20,373 bases of DNA from JANXSS01 sp043729515. GTDB lineage: Bacteria; Pseudomonadota; Gammaproteobacteria; Burkholderiales; Burkholderiaceae_D. The notes under the pieces were generated by a model. It saw nothing but the letters and a program-made list of their open reading frames with translations. It was not told the origin of the DNA and searched no databases. Made by a program: the position numbers and the translations under genes. Below are positions 7,307 to 16,500 of the stretch, piece by piece. The stretch covers positions 1 to 20,373 of the forward strand of contig JAYTLK010000270.1 of NCBI GenBank assembly GCA_043729515.1, read 5' to 3'. Numbering within the stretch: the first letter of the stretch is position 1; each line of letters begins with the position of its first letter.

Positions 7307-10120
7307 ATGATGATGGAGAAAAAACTGTCCCGGTCGCTGCGCCTTATCTGCGCCAGCGGCATGCTGGCCGGTGTAGGCCTGAATGCGACGCCGGCAATGG
7401 CGCAGCAAGCTGAGGCAAACGCACCGCTGCAGCGGGTGGAAATCACCGGATCGAACATCCGGCGCGCGGACAAGGAAACCCCGAGTCCGGTGCAAGTGAT
7501 TACCGCCGAGGAGTTACAAAAATCCGGGTTCAGCAGCGTCTCCGACGTGCTGCGCAATTTGACGGCAAACGGCCAGGGCACGGTCAGCCAGGCAAACAAC
7601 AACGGTTTCTCTCCGGGAGCCAGTGGCATCGCCCTGCGTGGTCTGACAGTCGGCGCCACTCTGGTGCTGATCGACGGTCACCGCATGGCGCCGTATCCAT
7701 TGTATGACGATGGCCAGCGCGCCTATGTCGACATCTCCAACATTCCATTCGATGCAGTCGAGCGCATCGAGATCTTGAAGGATGGCGCATCGGCCACCTA
7801 CGGCTCAGACGCAATCGCCGGCGTGGTCAACGTGATTCTGAAAAAGAGCTATGTCGGCACCCGTGCAGCGGCTGAAATCGGCATCGCCACCGAAAAAGGC
7901 GGCCGTACCGAGCATGCATCTCTGACCCACGGCTTCGGCGATTACGACACCGACGGCTTCAACGCCTTCGGCACGATCGAAGTACGCAAGCAGGAGCGGA
8001 TCACGATCCAGCAGCGCGACGGCAAGGGTGACTGGACCCGTACCAATTGGTCCGACGTCGGTGGTCTCGACAACCGGCGCGGCGTGATCAACCCATTTGT
8101 TGCCAATCCGGTGACACAGACGCCGTATCTCGTGCGTCCTGGTGCACGTGGGTCGGCAGCAAACACGGTGTTCTTTCCAGGCACCTGTAACTATGCCCTA
8201 CGCGCATCTGGCGGCTGCGCGTTCCAGTCGCCAGATGCGGAAATCCAGCCTTCGACCTCCAACATGAACCTGCTGGGCAGCTTCTCCAAGAAACTGGCGG
8301 GCGACTGGAAGCTGAACCTGCAAGGCTCTTTCTTTGAGTCGAAGGCAGAAACCGTGTCGGGTTTCGACCGTACTTTCCCAGGTAACTTCTCACAGCGCGT
8401 GGCCGTTTCGGCCGGTGTCGAGCCGTATCTGGTCGGTACCACGCAGCCGGTGCGTGTTCCTGCAAACTATCCGGGCAACACGCTCGGCGTGCCAGCGCGC
8501 CTGTACGGCATCATTCCGGATATCGGACCGATCCGCACCGGCATCGATTCGCAGACAACACGCCTGGTCGCCAATGTCGGCGGCACGTGGGGTGACTGGG
8601 ACATCAACTCGGCACTGGGCTATACCAAAGTAAACAACCGCACGAACGCATCCGGTAATATCCTGGTGCCGGAATTCAACGCGGCGCTGAACCGGCCCGT
8701 CAATCCATACCGTATTACCGGTGGCAATACCGAAGCCGACCTCGCCACACTGTTTCCGGTGTTGAAAACGAAAAGTACGTCGGAAGTGGATTTCTTCGAA
8801 CTGCGCGGTGCACGCTCGATTGCCAAGCTCGCCGGTGGCGACCTCGGTATCTCGGTCGGCACGACGGTCACCCATACCATCCTCGATGCGCGGGCAGCCG
8901 ATCTGGTCGCACAAGGCAAGATTGCTGGTTTCAATGCCTTTGCATCAGGTCAGCAAAGCGATGCGGCAGTGTTTGCCGAAGTCGTGGCGCCGGTGCTGAA
9001 ATCGCTCGAGCTCGATGGCTCGGTGCGGTATGACCGGATTTCGGGCGGCTTGAATTCGACCACGCCGAAAGTCGGCTTCAAGTTTTCGCCAATTCGCGAG
9101 GCGACATTGCGCGGCACGTATTCGAAGGGCTTCCGTGCGCCAAATCCGGCAGAAATCGGCGACGCCGGCCAGTTGTACGGCCTGGGAACGAGTACTGACA
9201 CCGTTCTCTGCCCGGATGGCAGCCCGAGAACTGCCGGTAACGTGATTGCCGCCTGTAGTTATCAAGCGACACAGCTGAACCGCTCGAACCCGAAGCTGAA
9301 ACCGGAGAAATCGGATTCCTTCACGGCTGGCTTGATTCTGGAGCCAGTGCGCGGTTGGAGCACGACGCTGGATTACTTCAGCATCAAGATCAAGGACCAG
9401 ATCGTTCTCGCTGCGCCTTCACCCGACGCAGTTCGTGGCGCACCGACGGAGTCGACGATTTCCGACGGTGCCGGCGGCACGTTCCTCGGTACACCGGCCT
9501 TCGGTCCCGTGATTTACTTCCCGAGTACTTATGAAAACGCCAGTTCGACCAAGGTCAAGGGCGTTGAACTGGGCACCAGCTACAAGTTCAAACTGGCTAG
9601 CTACGGTTCCCTGACTGCGGCAGCACAGTTCACGCACATGATGAGCTATGTGCTGACGGTGGACGGTACACGCTATCAACTGGCTGGCACGCACGGTCCA
9701 TCGGGCACGTCCGGCAATACCGGCAATCCGAAAGACCGCGCCACCGTGAACCTCACTTGGGATAACGGTCCATTGCAACTGTCGACGACCGTCAATTACA
9801 TCAGCAGCTTCGATCTGACGGATCCTTCGGTCGGTACAAACGATTGCAGCGCTGGTGCGGCCTACGGTTCGTACTTCCCAGATGGCAATCCACCGTCGAA
9901 TCTGTGCCGTGTGGCTGCCTTCGTCAGCACCGACCTGTCAGGCCGTTACAAGCTGAACAAAGGCTGGACGATCCACGGTTCAGTCACCAATCTGTTCAAC
10001 CGCCAGCCGCCAGTCGATTTGAACACCTACGGTAATGCCCAACTGCCGTACAACCCATCACTGCATTCGGTGGGCGCAGTCGGGCGCTTCGTCAACGTCG
10101 GTGCTTCCTACGAGTTCTGA
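7307..10120 (+). CDS. TonB-dependent outer-membrane receptor (probable peptide receptor)
   Basis: The 937-residue protein has a signal peptide ending near AMA/QQ (residue 32), a TonB-box-like segment LQRVEITGSNIRR at about 41-53, and a plug domain at about 57-178 with PSPVQVITAEEL, the loop GIALRGLTVGATLVLIDGHR, VERIEILKDGASATYGSDAIAGVVNVILKK. The rest is the beta-barrel, with the receptor motifs RGTYSKGFRAPNPAEIGD and SNPKLKPEKSDSFTAGL, ending in aromatic SYEF as expected for barrel insertion. TonB and ExbBD energise such receptors to import large or scarce substrates. Six mature cysteines fall in three close pairs (294/304, 635/650, 847/867), likely disulfides in surface loops. Three ATGs are in tandem; AGGAG at 7293-7297 best fits the first at 9 nt. 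Its position after the peptide ABC operon suggests a peptide ligand; iron-siderophore use is less likely but not excluded. Confidence 0.94.
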   Translation: MMMEKKLSRSLRLICASGMLAGVGLNATPAMAQQAEANAPLQRVEITGSNIRRADKETPSPVQVITAEELQKSGFSSVSDVLRNLTANGQGTVSQANNNGFSPGASGIALRGLTVGATLVLIDGHRMAPYPLYDDGQRAYVDISNIPFDAVERIEILKDGASATYGSDAIAGVVNVILKKSYVGTRAAAEIGIATEKGGRTEHASLTHGFGDYDTDGFNAFGTIEVRKQERITIQQRDGKGDWTRTNWSDVGGLDNRRGVINPFVANPVTQTPYLVRPGARGSAANTVFFPGTCNYALRASGGCAFQSPDAEIQPSTSNMNLLGSFSKKLAGDWKLNLQGSFFESKAETVSGFDRTFPGNFSQRVAVSAGVEPYLVGTTQPVRVPANYPGNTLGVPARLYGIIPDIGPIRTGIDSQTTRLVANVGGTWGDWDINSALGYTKVNNRTNASGNILVPEFNAALNRPVNPYRITGGNTEADLATLFPVLKTKSTSEVDFFELRGARSIAKLAGGDLGISVGTTVTHTILDARAADLVAQGKIAGFNAFASGQQSDAAVFAEVVAPVLKSLELDGSVRYDRISGGLNSTTPKVGFKFSPIREATLRGTYSKGFRAPNPAEIGDAGQLYGLGTSTDTVLCPDGSPRTAGNVIAACSYQATQLNRSNPKLKPEKSDSFTAGLILEPVRGWSTTLDYFSIKIKDQIVLAAPSPDAVRGAPTESTISDGAGGTFLGTPAFGPVIYFPSTYENASSTKVKGVELGTSYKFKLASYGSLTAAAQFTHMMSYVLTVDGTRYQLAGTHGPSGTSGNTGNPKDRATVNLTWDNGPLQLSTTVNYISSFDLTDPSVGTNDCSAGAAYGSYFPDGNPPSNLCRVAAFVSTDLSGRYKLNKGWTIHGSVTNLFNRQPPVDLNTYGNAQLPYNPSLHSVGAVGRFVNVGASYEF

Positions 10121-10198
10121 TGGCTTGGCGTAGGAATAGGCAGTAATCGGACGGCGCCACCAGGCTAGAAGTCTGGCTAGCGCCTTGAGTTCTTCGCT

Positions 10199-10238
10199 GA
10201 AACCGCCCCACCTTCACAGGTTGGGGCGGTTTTTTTTG
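10199..10238 (+). terminator. Intrinsic terminator after the TonB receptor
   Basis: AACCGCCCCACCT pairs with AGGTTGGGGCGGTT (one bulged T) around a 4-nt loop and is followed by a run of eight or more T. It lies about 80 bp after the receptor stop and closes the uptake locus. Confidence 0.93.
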
Positions 10239-10774
10239 CAAGTGAATTTCTTCAACAAGCCAAGCGTTGCCCGGCACGCACCGATGTAGTTTGAAGCGAT
10301 GCGCGGCGCGCGTATGCCATTACGAAATCTGCTCTGGATATTTCGAGCTAAAGCGTTTCTTTATTCCCCATTCCACATACATCGCCACGCTGGGTTCGTC
10401 CACTCCGGACGCATTTTTAAAACCGCTCGGCACATCGACAGATGCCTGCACGTACCACACCCGCGAGCCATCCGCCTGTAGCCGAGCAATTACCCGCATT
10501 GTCACAGGCAATTTGCCAAAAGCCGATTACAAGATGGTTGCAGCCGCGCCCCTATGCGAAGTGAAATCGACCGCATCGAGCGGGATGAAATGACATTGCA
10601 TTTGCTTGGGTATATCGCCTCGCTTGCTGCCAGCGCATGGGATGGCCGGCGCATCCATGCGTTTATGACCCGAATAATCGGTCGAACGTAGCCATAACTA
10701 CCTTGTTTCAGGCCGCCATTGCACTTCCGCATTGCTCTGTGAATTGGCGGTCGTGCCGCGAAATTTATGAGGTA
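10239..10774. other. Gene-poor accessory stretch
   Basis: Lower GC than the flanks and no convincing gene. The plus-strand open frame at 10267-10593 has no ribosome-binding site and an unnatural composition. The only segment with protein-like text is the short minus-strand frame listed separately. This looks like decayed DNA between the receptor terminator and the small minus-strand genes. Confidence 0.6.
10320..10499 (-). CDS. Doubtful short ORF or gene remnant, unknown function
   Basis: From ATG at 10499 (GTG or TTG starts lie 2 and 4 codons earlier) the minus strand encodes 59 residues beginning MRVIARLQADGSRVWYVQ. The text alternates hydrophobic and polar residues in a strand-like pattern, contains SVDVPSGFKNASGVDEP, and ends in a basic stretch. 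No ribosome-binding site is visible, and an in-frame stop sits just upstream, so it may be the tail of a decayed gene. I recognise no family. The overlapping plus-strand frame looks worse. Low confidence. Confidence 0.25.
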   Translation of the reverse strand: MRVIARLQADGSRVWYVQASVDVPSGFKNASGVDEPSVAMYVEWGIKKRFSSKYPEQIS

Positions 10775-11035
10775 TCAGTCTGTCTTCGATTTCGGCTTTC
10801 GCTTTCCCAAGCGCCTATACAACGCCGAAATTGAACCGACAAAGAACCTGTAAGGAACTTCAATGAATCCGCGGACCTGAAAACCAATCAAAAGTATTAA
10901 AAAATCTAAACCAATTGTATTTGCTACCAATACCAATGACATCATTTCTGGATTAGTAGCAAATAAAATGACTGTCGCCACAACCAAAACTGCAGCAATT
11001 TTTGCACCAAACTTTGAACGTAAAAGGTGAAACAT
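10775..11035 (-). CDS. Small two-helix membrane protein, unknown function
   Basis: The 86-residue product has two hydrophobic segments, at about residues 13-26 (AAVLVVATVILFAT) and 31-51 (SLVLVANTIGLDFLILLIGFQ). A Ser/Arg/Lys-rich C-terminus ends in KRKPKSKTD, giving a hairpin with a basic tail on the cytoplasmic side. On the minus strand the ATG is preceded by AGGAAA about 4-6 nt away, a reasonable ribosome-binding site. It lies 60 bp downstream of another small minus-strand gene and may share its promoter. Base composition is more AT-rich than in the neighbouring operons, suggesting acquired or fast-evolving DNA. I recall small conserved hypotheticals of this kind in Oxalobacteraceae, but no function can be given. 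Confidence 0.65.
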   Translation of the reverse strand: MFHLLRSKFGAKIAAVLVVATVILFATNPEMMSLVLVANTIGLDFLILLIGFQVRGFIEVPYRFFVGSISALYRRLGKRKPKSKTD

Positions 11036-11095
11036 AAATTTCCTATTGCGTAAGATTGGATGTTTTTGCAGCCGGCGGAATGTCTTATTTAAGGA

Positions 11096-11296
11096 TCAGC
11101 ACATCATTGTCAAAAAAATATCTTTTACCTTTAACAGCGCAAATGAATGGCCTTTGCCAAGTGGAAGTCGCATGGCCGGATTACACTTTGACGTGCATGT
11201 ATAAATGACGATGACCGGGCCGAGCCACCATGCAAAGGTGTCGGACGGCGCGGTCTCGTTTTCTGGATCTTCAATGTCTGCTATCTGTTTGCTCAT
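11096..11296 (-). CDS. Short hypothetical protein, unknown function
   Basis: The 66-residue frame starts at ATG 11296 (MSKQIADIEDPENE), preceded on the minus strand by AAGGGA with 6-nt spacing. A sigma-70-type promoter lies 68-96 bp upstream. The first 18 residues are acidic and polar, followed by an aromatic-hydrophobic stretch FAWWLGPVIVIYT that could be one membrane segment, then a Cys/Lys-bearing tail. I recognise no family. The good promoter and ribosome-binding site argue for expression, but the C-terminal third looks less protein-like, so the end may be frameshifted. It is probably the first gene of a two-gene minus-strand unit with the membrane protein downstream. Confidence 0.45.
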   Translation of the reverse strand: MSKQIADIEDPENETAPSDTFAWWLGPVIVIYTCTSKCNPAMRLPLGKGHSFALLKVKDIFLTMMC

Positions 11297-11363
11297 CTCA
11301 TTTCCCTTGGAGGATTAGCTAAACTCGCACAATGAAAAATTAACTTTTCAACAATGATAAGTC

Positions 11364-11392
11364 TTTATAGATGGTATCAAAATATATGTAAA
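11364..11392 (-). promoter_or_regulatory. Sigma-70-type promoter for the small minus-strand genes
   Basis: Read on the minus strand: TTTACA (-35, 5/6 match), a 17-nt spacer, then TATAAA (-10, 5/6 match). Transcription would begin about 60 nt before the ATG at 11296. Spacing and match quality are the best in this part of the window, although the surrounding AT-rich DNA raises the chance of a fortuitous match. Confidence 0.6.
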
Positions 11393-11444
11393 AATTGGTT
11401 AAATATCGAGACTTTAAAGATGTAAATAAAACATCATGGAATTA

Positions 11445-11814
11445 TCAAAGGCGCTTGCCCTGTTACATAGCGCCGAGAGCGTGTTACTGGCCAAGCCGGT
11501 TACCAAGGAGTAGAAAAACGCATCGAGAACCAGGGATGGGCGGTGCAATGGCATGTCGCCATCAAGCGTATCCTACCCAAGGCGCTGCATGCCACGGAGC
11601 TTGGGCACATGCGAGCGAGATTTGAAGCCCTTCAGGAGAGCGTGCGTGCAAGTCAGGCATCCCTTCCAAGCCATCAAGAATCTGTTTCGCCATCGCAGGC
11701 CCGTTACCGCTGGATGGCAAAAACCCGGCGCGGTAACTCACGCTATTTAATTTGGCCAAACGAGCGCTGACGGGACGGCGATTTGCCATGCTGGTGCCGC
11801 GACGTACCGGTTGA
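11445..11814 (+). pseudogene. Frameshifted remnant of an IS5-family transposase C-terminus
   Basis: Joining frames recovers a recognisable IS5-family C-terminus. ALLHSAESVL is followed, after a frame change, by GQAGYQGVEKRIENQ (from about 11489; equivalent to the family's DAGYxGVEKR, with the catalytic Asp position reading Gln). Then come QWHVAIKR and, after another shift, VRHPFQAIKNLFRHRR (family VEHPFRVIKxxF, the Glu reading Arg). Next is RYRWMAK, and finally LFNLAKRALTGRRF ending at TGA 11812. At least three or four frame changes are needed, and the N-terminal two thirds are missing, so the element is dead. The left edge abuts AT-rich DNA abruptly. I could not identify inverted terminal repeats. 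It marks past transposition between the uptake locus and the efflux operon. Confidence 0.75.
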
Positions 11815-12295
11815 CCGTGGCGCATCGCCTGCAGGTTGAAACCGATGCAGGCATCGCAACGTCGACATTGACGCGGGATGCCCGATAACAGCACTCTTTT
11901 AATGCAGCGTCGATCAAAACTGATGTAAATCGCTGCACCTGATTGAATTGAGGATTAGTCGACATTTCCTTGGATTTTCAGGGGCGGCCTTTTTATTCCA
12001 CATTTCCATGCGCAGCTCCCTCTTCCTGCAGCGCATCAGTTACATTACTGCTTCAACAACAAGTGCAGGCCGCAGCCACCAGCCGCTGCCTGCTTTTTTC
12101 TTCACGCACGAGGTGAAACTTGTTCGCACCGATCCTTCAACGATGCCAGTCATCCTCACCGGCTGGCCCGGCCCATGTGCAGCGCAAGCGCCGAAAAGCG
12201 CAGTTCGTCGCACACCGCTGGTCAGGCCCTTGCGGGCAGTCTAGAGTTGCGCAGGTCTGCCTGGAGCAGCTGACACCGAAGGATCGACAATCATT
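11815..12295. other. Non-coding stretch between the IS remnant and the efflux operon
   Basis: The first 150 bp probably belong to the tail of the decayed insertion element. The rest has no convincing gene; the open frames here have unnatural composition. The efflux promoter must lie in this stretch, but I see no strong -35/-10 pair, and no regulator gene is adjacent. AAGGA at about 12279-12283 is 12 nt from the adaptor ATG, longer than ideal. Confidence 0.5.
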
Positions 12296-13573
12296 ATGAA
12301 AAACGACATGACCTTGAATCAACTGGCTGCCGGCAGCCCGCATGACGCAACGCGCACCGGGCTGCGCCGCCGCCGCTGGCCAGTCATCGTCGCCTTCCTG
12401 GTCCTGGTGGCTGGCGCCGGCAGTGCTTACCTCTACACGCGCAGCCCCGCCAAGCCGGCCGAAACGCCTGGCCTGAAAAAAGCCGAAATCATGGAACTGT
12501 CGCCGAACGATACGGCGATCGTCACGGCCCGCGCATTGCGGGTCAGCCTGCCGGTGTCTGGCTCGCTGACTGCGCTGAACCAGGCCAGCGTGAAGGCCAA
12601 GGTCGCCGGTGAAGTCATGGAGACACCATTTGCCGAAGGCATGCAGGTACGCCGCGGGCAGGTCGTGGTGCGCCTCGACACCGCCGACTTGCGCGCCCGC
12701 ATGGCGACCCAGCAAGCCACGCTCGACGACGCCCGCGCGCGCCTGGCCCTGGCGCGTAAAAACCAGGACAACAACCTGGCGCTCCTGAAGCAGAAATTCA
12801 TTTCGCAAAACGCCGTCGACACCGCGCAGAACAGCGTCGAGGTGGCCGAGGCAACCGTCAAATCCGCTGCCTCGCAACTCGACATCGCTCGCCGCGCGGT
12901 GAGTGACGCCTCCGTGCGTGCGCCGATCGACGGCATCATCAGCAAGCGCATGGTGCAGCCCGGTGAAAAAGCCGCACCCGACATGCCGCTGTTCGTCATC
13001 GTCAGCCTGCGCCAATTGGTGCTGGAGGCGCAGGTGCCGGCCAGCGAGATACCGAAGATCGCCGCCGGCCAGCAGGTCGATTTCACGGTCGAGGGTTTTG
13101 CGGGGCGTCCGTTCGCCGGCAAGGTGGTGCGCATCAACCCGGCGGCCGAGCTTGGCTCGCGCGCCATCACCGTCTACGTGGCAGTCGACAATCCTGATGG
13201 CGCCTTGAAGAGCGGCATGTTCGCCAAGGGCGGCATCACGCTGCAAATGGCGGCGTCGCTGCCATTGGTGCCGGTTTCTGCGATCCGCCAGCAGAACGGT
13301 GCGCCGACCGTGCTGCGCATCGACGGCGACCGGGTGATTTCCCAGCCGGTCAAGCTTGGCCTGCGCAACGACGACGAGGGTCTGGTGCAGGTTGCCGACG
13401 GGCTGGCCGCTGGCAACCGGGTAGTGGTGGCGCGCCTGGACAACATCCGCGATGGCAGCCGCGTGCGCTTGCCGGGCGCCGCGCCGACCACCGTGCCGGC
13501 CACTACGGCACCTCCCGCACCGGCCACATCCCCGACACCCGCCGCAGCCGCCATGCCGGCATCGAAAGGCTGA
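12296..13573 (+). CDS. RND efflux periplasmic adaptor (membrane fusion protein, HlyD/AcrA type)
   Basis: The 425-residue protein has a short basic cytoplasmic tail, one N-terminal membrane anchor at about 29-47 (VIVAFLVLVAGAGSAYLY) with no lipobox, and then the adaptor architecture. The first lipoyl half reads SVKAKVAGEVMETPFAEGMQVRRGQVVVRLD, followed by a charged alpha-hairpin of about 65 residues and the second half with ASVRAPIDGIISKRMVQPGE. A beta-barrel and a membrane-proximal domain with VPVSAIRQQNG complete it. The C-terminus is a Pro/Ala/Thr-rich tail of about 35 residues, longer than usual. It bridges the RND pump to an outer-membrane channel. The pump gene begins 2 bp after the stop, so the two are translated together. 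The ATG at 12308 is an alternative start; 12296 is closer to the AAGGA motif. Confidence 0.94.
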   Translation: MKNDMTLNQLAAGSPHDATRTGLRRRRWPVIVAFLVLVAGAGSAYLYTRSPAKPAETPGLKKAEIMELSPNDTAIVTARALRVSLPVSGSLTALNQASVKAKVAGEVMETPFAEGMQVRRGQVVVRLDTADLRARMATQQATLDDARARLALARKNQDNNLALLKQKFISQNAVDTAQNSVEVAEATVKSAASQLDIARRAVSDASVRAPIDGIISKRMVQPGEKAAPDMPLFVIVSLRQLVLEAQVPASEIPKIAAGQQVDFTVEGFAGRPFAGKVVRINPAAELGSRAITVYVAVDNPDGALKSGMFAKGGITLQMAASLPLVPVSAIRQQNGAPTVLRIDGDRVISQPVKLGLRNDDEGLVQVADGLAAGNRVVVARLDNIRDGSRVRLPGAAPTTVPATTAPPAPATSPTPAAAAMPASKG

Positions 13574-13575
13574 TC

Positions 13576-16500
13576 ATGTGGATCACCAAGACCAGCATTC
13601 GCAATCCCGTGTTTGCCACCATGGTGATGGTTGCCCTGGTCGTGCTCGGCATGTTCTCTTATTCCAGCCTGGGCGTGGAGCAGATGCCGAACGTGCAGGT
13701 GCCGGTGGTGTTCGTGCAGGTGCTGTATCCCGGCGCCTCGCCCGAGGCAGTGGAAAACGACATCACCAAGCCGATCGAAGACACGGTCAACACCGTCAGC
13801 GGCATCAAGATGATCCGCTCGAACACCTACGAAGGCCGCAGCGAGACCGTGGTCGAATTCGAACTCTCCGTCAACGTCGACCGCGTGACGCAGGAAGTGC
13901 GCGACAAGATCGCCCAGATCCGGCCGCAGTTTCCGAAGGAAGCCAAGGATCCGTACATCGTGCGTTTCGACGGCGAGAATGCGCAGCCGATCACGACCCT
14001 GGGCATTACCGGCGCCGAACACAGCATGCGCGATCTGTCGACCCTGACCGAGCAGGTAATCGTCAAGAAACTGCAGGGCGTGGCCGGTGTCGGTCGGGTG
14101 CAAACGGGTGGCTCGGTCGGACGCCAGGTGCTGGTCAACCTGAAGCCGGATCAACTCACCGCACAGAATGTCGGTGTCGATGAAGTCATGCGCGCCATCC
14201 AGCAGACCAACCAGGATCTGCCGGCCGGCAGCATCAGCCGCGGCACCTCCGAGCAACTGGTACGCATCGAAGGCAAGATCCGCGATCCGCGCGGCTTCGG
14301 CAAGATCATCGTTGCCCGCCGCGCAAATGCGCCGGTGTTGCTCGAACAGGTCGCCGACATCGTCGACGGCGAACGCGAACGGACGTCGATCTCGCGCCTG
14401 AACGGCCAGCCCGCCATCAATCTGTCGATCGTCAAGATCCAGGATGCCAACATCGTCGAAGTCGGCGAGGGCGTGCAGGAAGCAGTCCGGCAACTCTTGA
14501 AACGCCTGCCACCCGACATCAAGATCCAGGCTGTCTATTCGAATGCCGATGCGGTCAAGAGCTCACTGGCCAACGTGAAGGAGACCATCATCGAAGGCGG
14601 CCTGCTGACGATGCTGATCGTGTTCCTGTTCCTGCATTCCTGGCGCAGCACCGTGATCACCGGCCTGACCTTGCCGATCTCGGTGATTGCCACGTTCATT
14701 GCGCTGTCGGCCTTCGGCTTCACGCTCAATTTCCTGACCTTGATGGCGCTGTCGTTGTGCATCGGTCTCTTGATCGACGATGCGATCGTGGTGCGCGAGA
14801 ACATCGTGCGGCACCTCGGCATGGGCAAGAGCCATCTGGCCGCCGCCAACGAGGGCACGTCCGAAATCGGTCTGGCTGTGATGGCGACCACTTTTGCGAT
14901 CGTTGCCGTCTTCGTGCCGGTGGCGTTCATGAAAGGCATCATCGGCAAGTTCTTCTTTCAGTTCGGCGTGACCGTCACGGTTGCGGTGCTGGTGTCGCTG
15001 TTCGTCAGCTTCACGCTCGACCCGATGCTTTCGTCGGTCTGGCGCGATCCGGTCGAGGGCCGCTTCAAGTACCTCCCTTGGCTCGGCCGCATCATGGCCG
15101 CCATCGAACGGCGGATCGAAGCGCTGCACGACGTGTATGGCCGGGTGCTCGACACCGCGCTGAACTGGCGCAAGACCACGCTGCTGCTGGCGTTTTCACT
15201 CTTCATCGGCAGCTTCTTTCTGGTGCCGTTCATCGGTACCGAATTCATGCCGGATTCGGATCAGGGCTACACCACCTTGAAACTGAAGACCGCGGTCGGC
15301 TCCAGCCTGGACTACACCGACACCAAGATCCGCCAGGTCGAGGAAGCGATCAAGGCCTATCCGGAAATCGAGATCGTCAGCACCACGGTCGGCACCAATG
15401 ACGGTCGCAACACCGCCACCATCGACCTGAAGCTGGTCGACATCACGAAGACCAAGCGCCGCACGCAAAAGGAAATCGAAAAAGACTTGCGGCAAAGGGT
15501 GGGCAAGATTGCCGGCGTCGAACTCTCGGTCGGCTACGACAAGCCGATCTACATCGCCATTCTCGGTGCCGAAGCCGACAAGCTGCAAGGCGTGGTCGAC
15601 GTCGTCATGCGCCGTGTCGGCGCCATCAAAGGCGTGACCGATCTGGAAAACAGCCTGACCGCTTCCACGCCCTCGGTCACCGTCAAGGTCGACAATGAAC
15701 TGGCGAGCGACCTGGGCCTGTCGGTGCAGCAGATCGGCACTGCCCTGCGGCCGTTCGTGGCCGGCGACGCAGTCAGTCACTGGCTGGCGGCCGATGGCCA
15801 GAATTACGAGGTCAACGTGCAGCTGCCAAAATCCGGCCGGCAGAAAGTCACCGACCTGGCCGACCTGTCGGTGGCCAGCAGCCGCATCGGCGTCGATGGC
15901 CGGCCGGTCATGGTGCCGCTGCGGCAGGTGGTGCAGTTCATCCCGTCGAGCAGTCCGCAGGTCATCAAGCGCCAGGACCTGCAGCGCCGGGTCGGCATCT
16001 ATGCCGGTGTCGAAGGGCGGCCCTCGGGTGACGTCGGCAGCGAAGTGCAGAAGCTGATCAAGACGATCGAACTGCCGCCTGGGTATCGCTTCGACGTCGG
16101 CGGCCAGACCAAGCAGATGCAGGAAGCCTTCGGCTCGGCGATGGCGGCGCTCGGCATCGCGGTGATCTTCATCTACCTGATTTTGGCATCGCAATTCGGC
16201 AGTTTTCTGCAGCCACTGGCGATCATGGCCTCGCTGCCGTTTTCGTTGATCGGCGTGTTCATCGCGCTGCTGGTCACGCGCAGCACGCTGAACATTTTTT
16301 CGATCATCGGCTTCATCATGCTGATGGGGCTGGTAACGAAAAATGCGATTTTGCTGGTGGACTTCACCAACCAGGCGCAACGCAGCGGCATGGGTCAGCG
16401 GGAGGCATTGCTGACGGCGGGCCAGGTGCGCCTGCGTCCGATCGTCATGACCACACTGGCCATGTTGTTCGGCATGCTGCCGATGGCGCTCGGGCTGGGC

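Noticed and set aside
10267..10593. 108-codon plus-strand frame after the receptor terminator
   Set aside because: No ribosome-binding site, odd composition, and codon-aligned with a more protein-like minus-strand frame.
11747..11965. 72-codon minus-strand frame beginning MSTNPQFNQVQRF
   Set aside because: AAGGAA directly abuts the ATG with no spacing, the frame runs across the IS remnant, and the second half looks random. It might be a small IS-associated frame but cannot be supported.
12137..14493. Two long minus-strand frames opposite the efflux adaptor and the start of the pump gene
   Set aside because: Shadows of GC-rich coding DNA; no recognisable domain.
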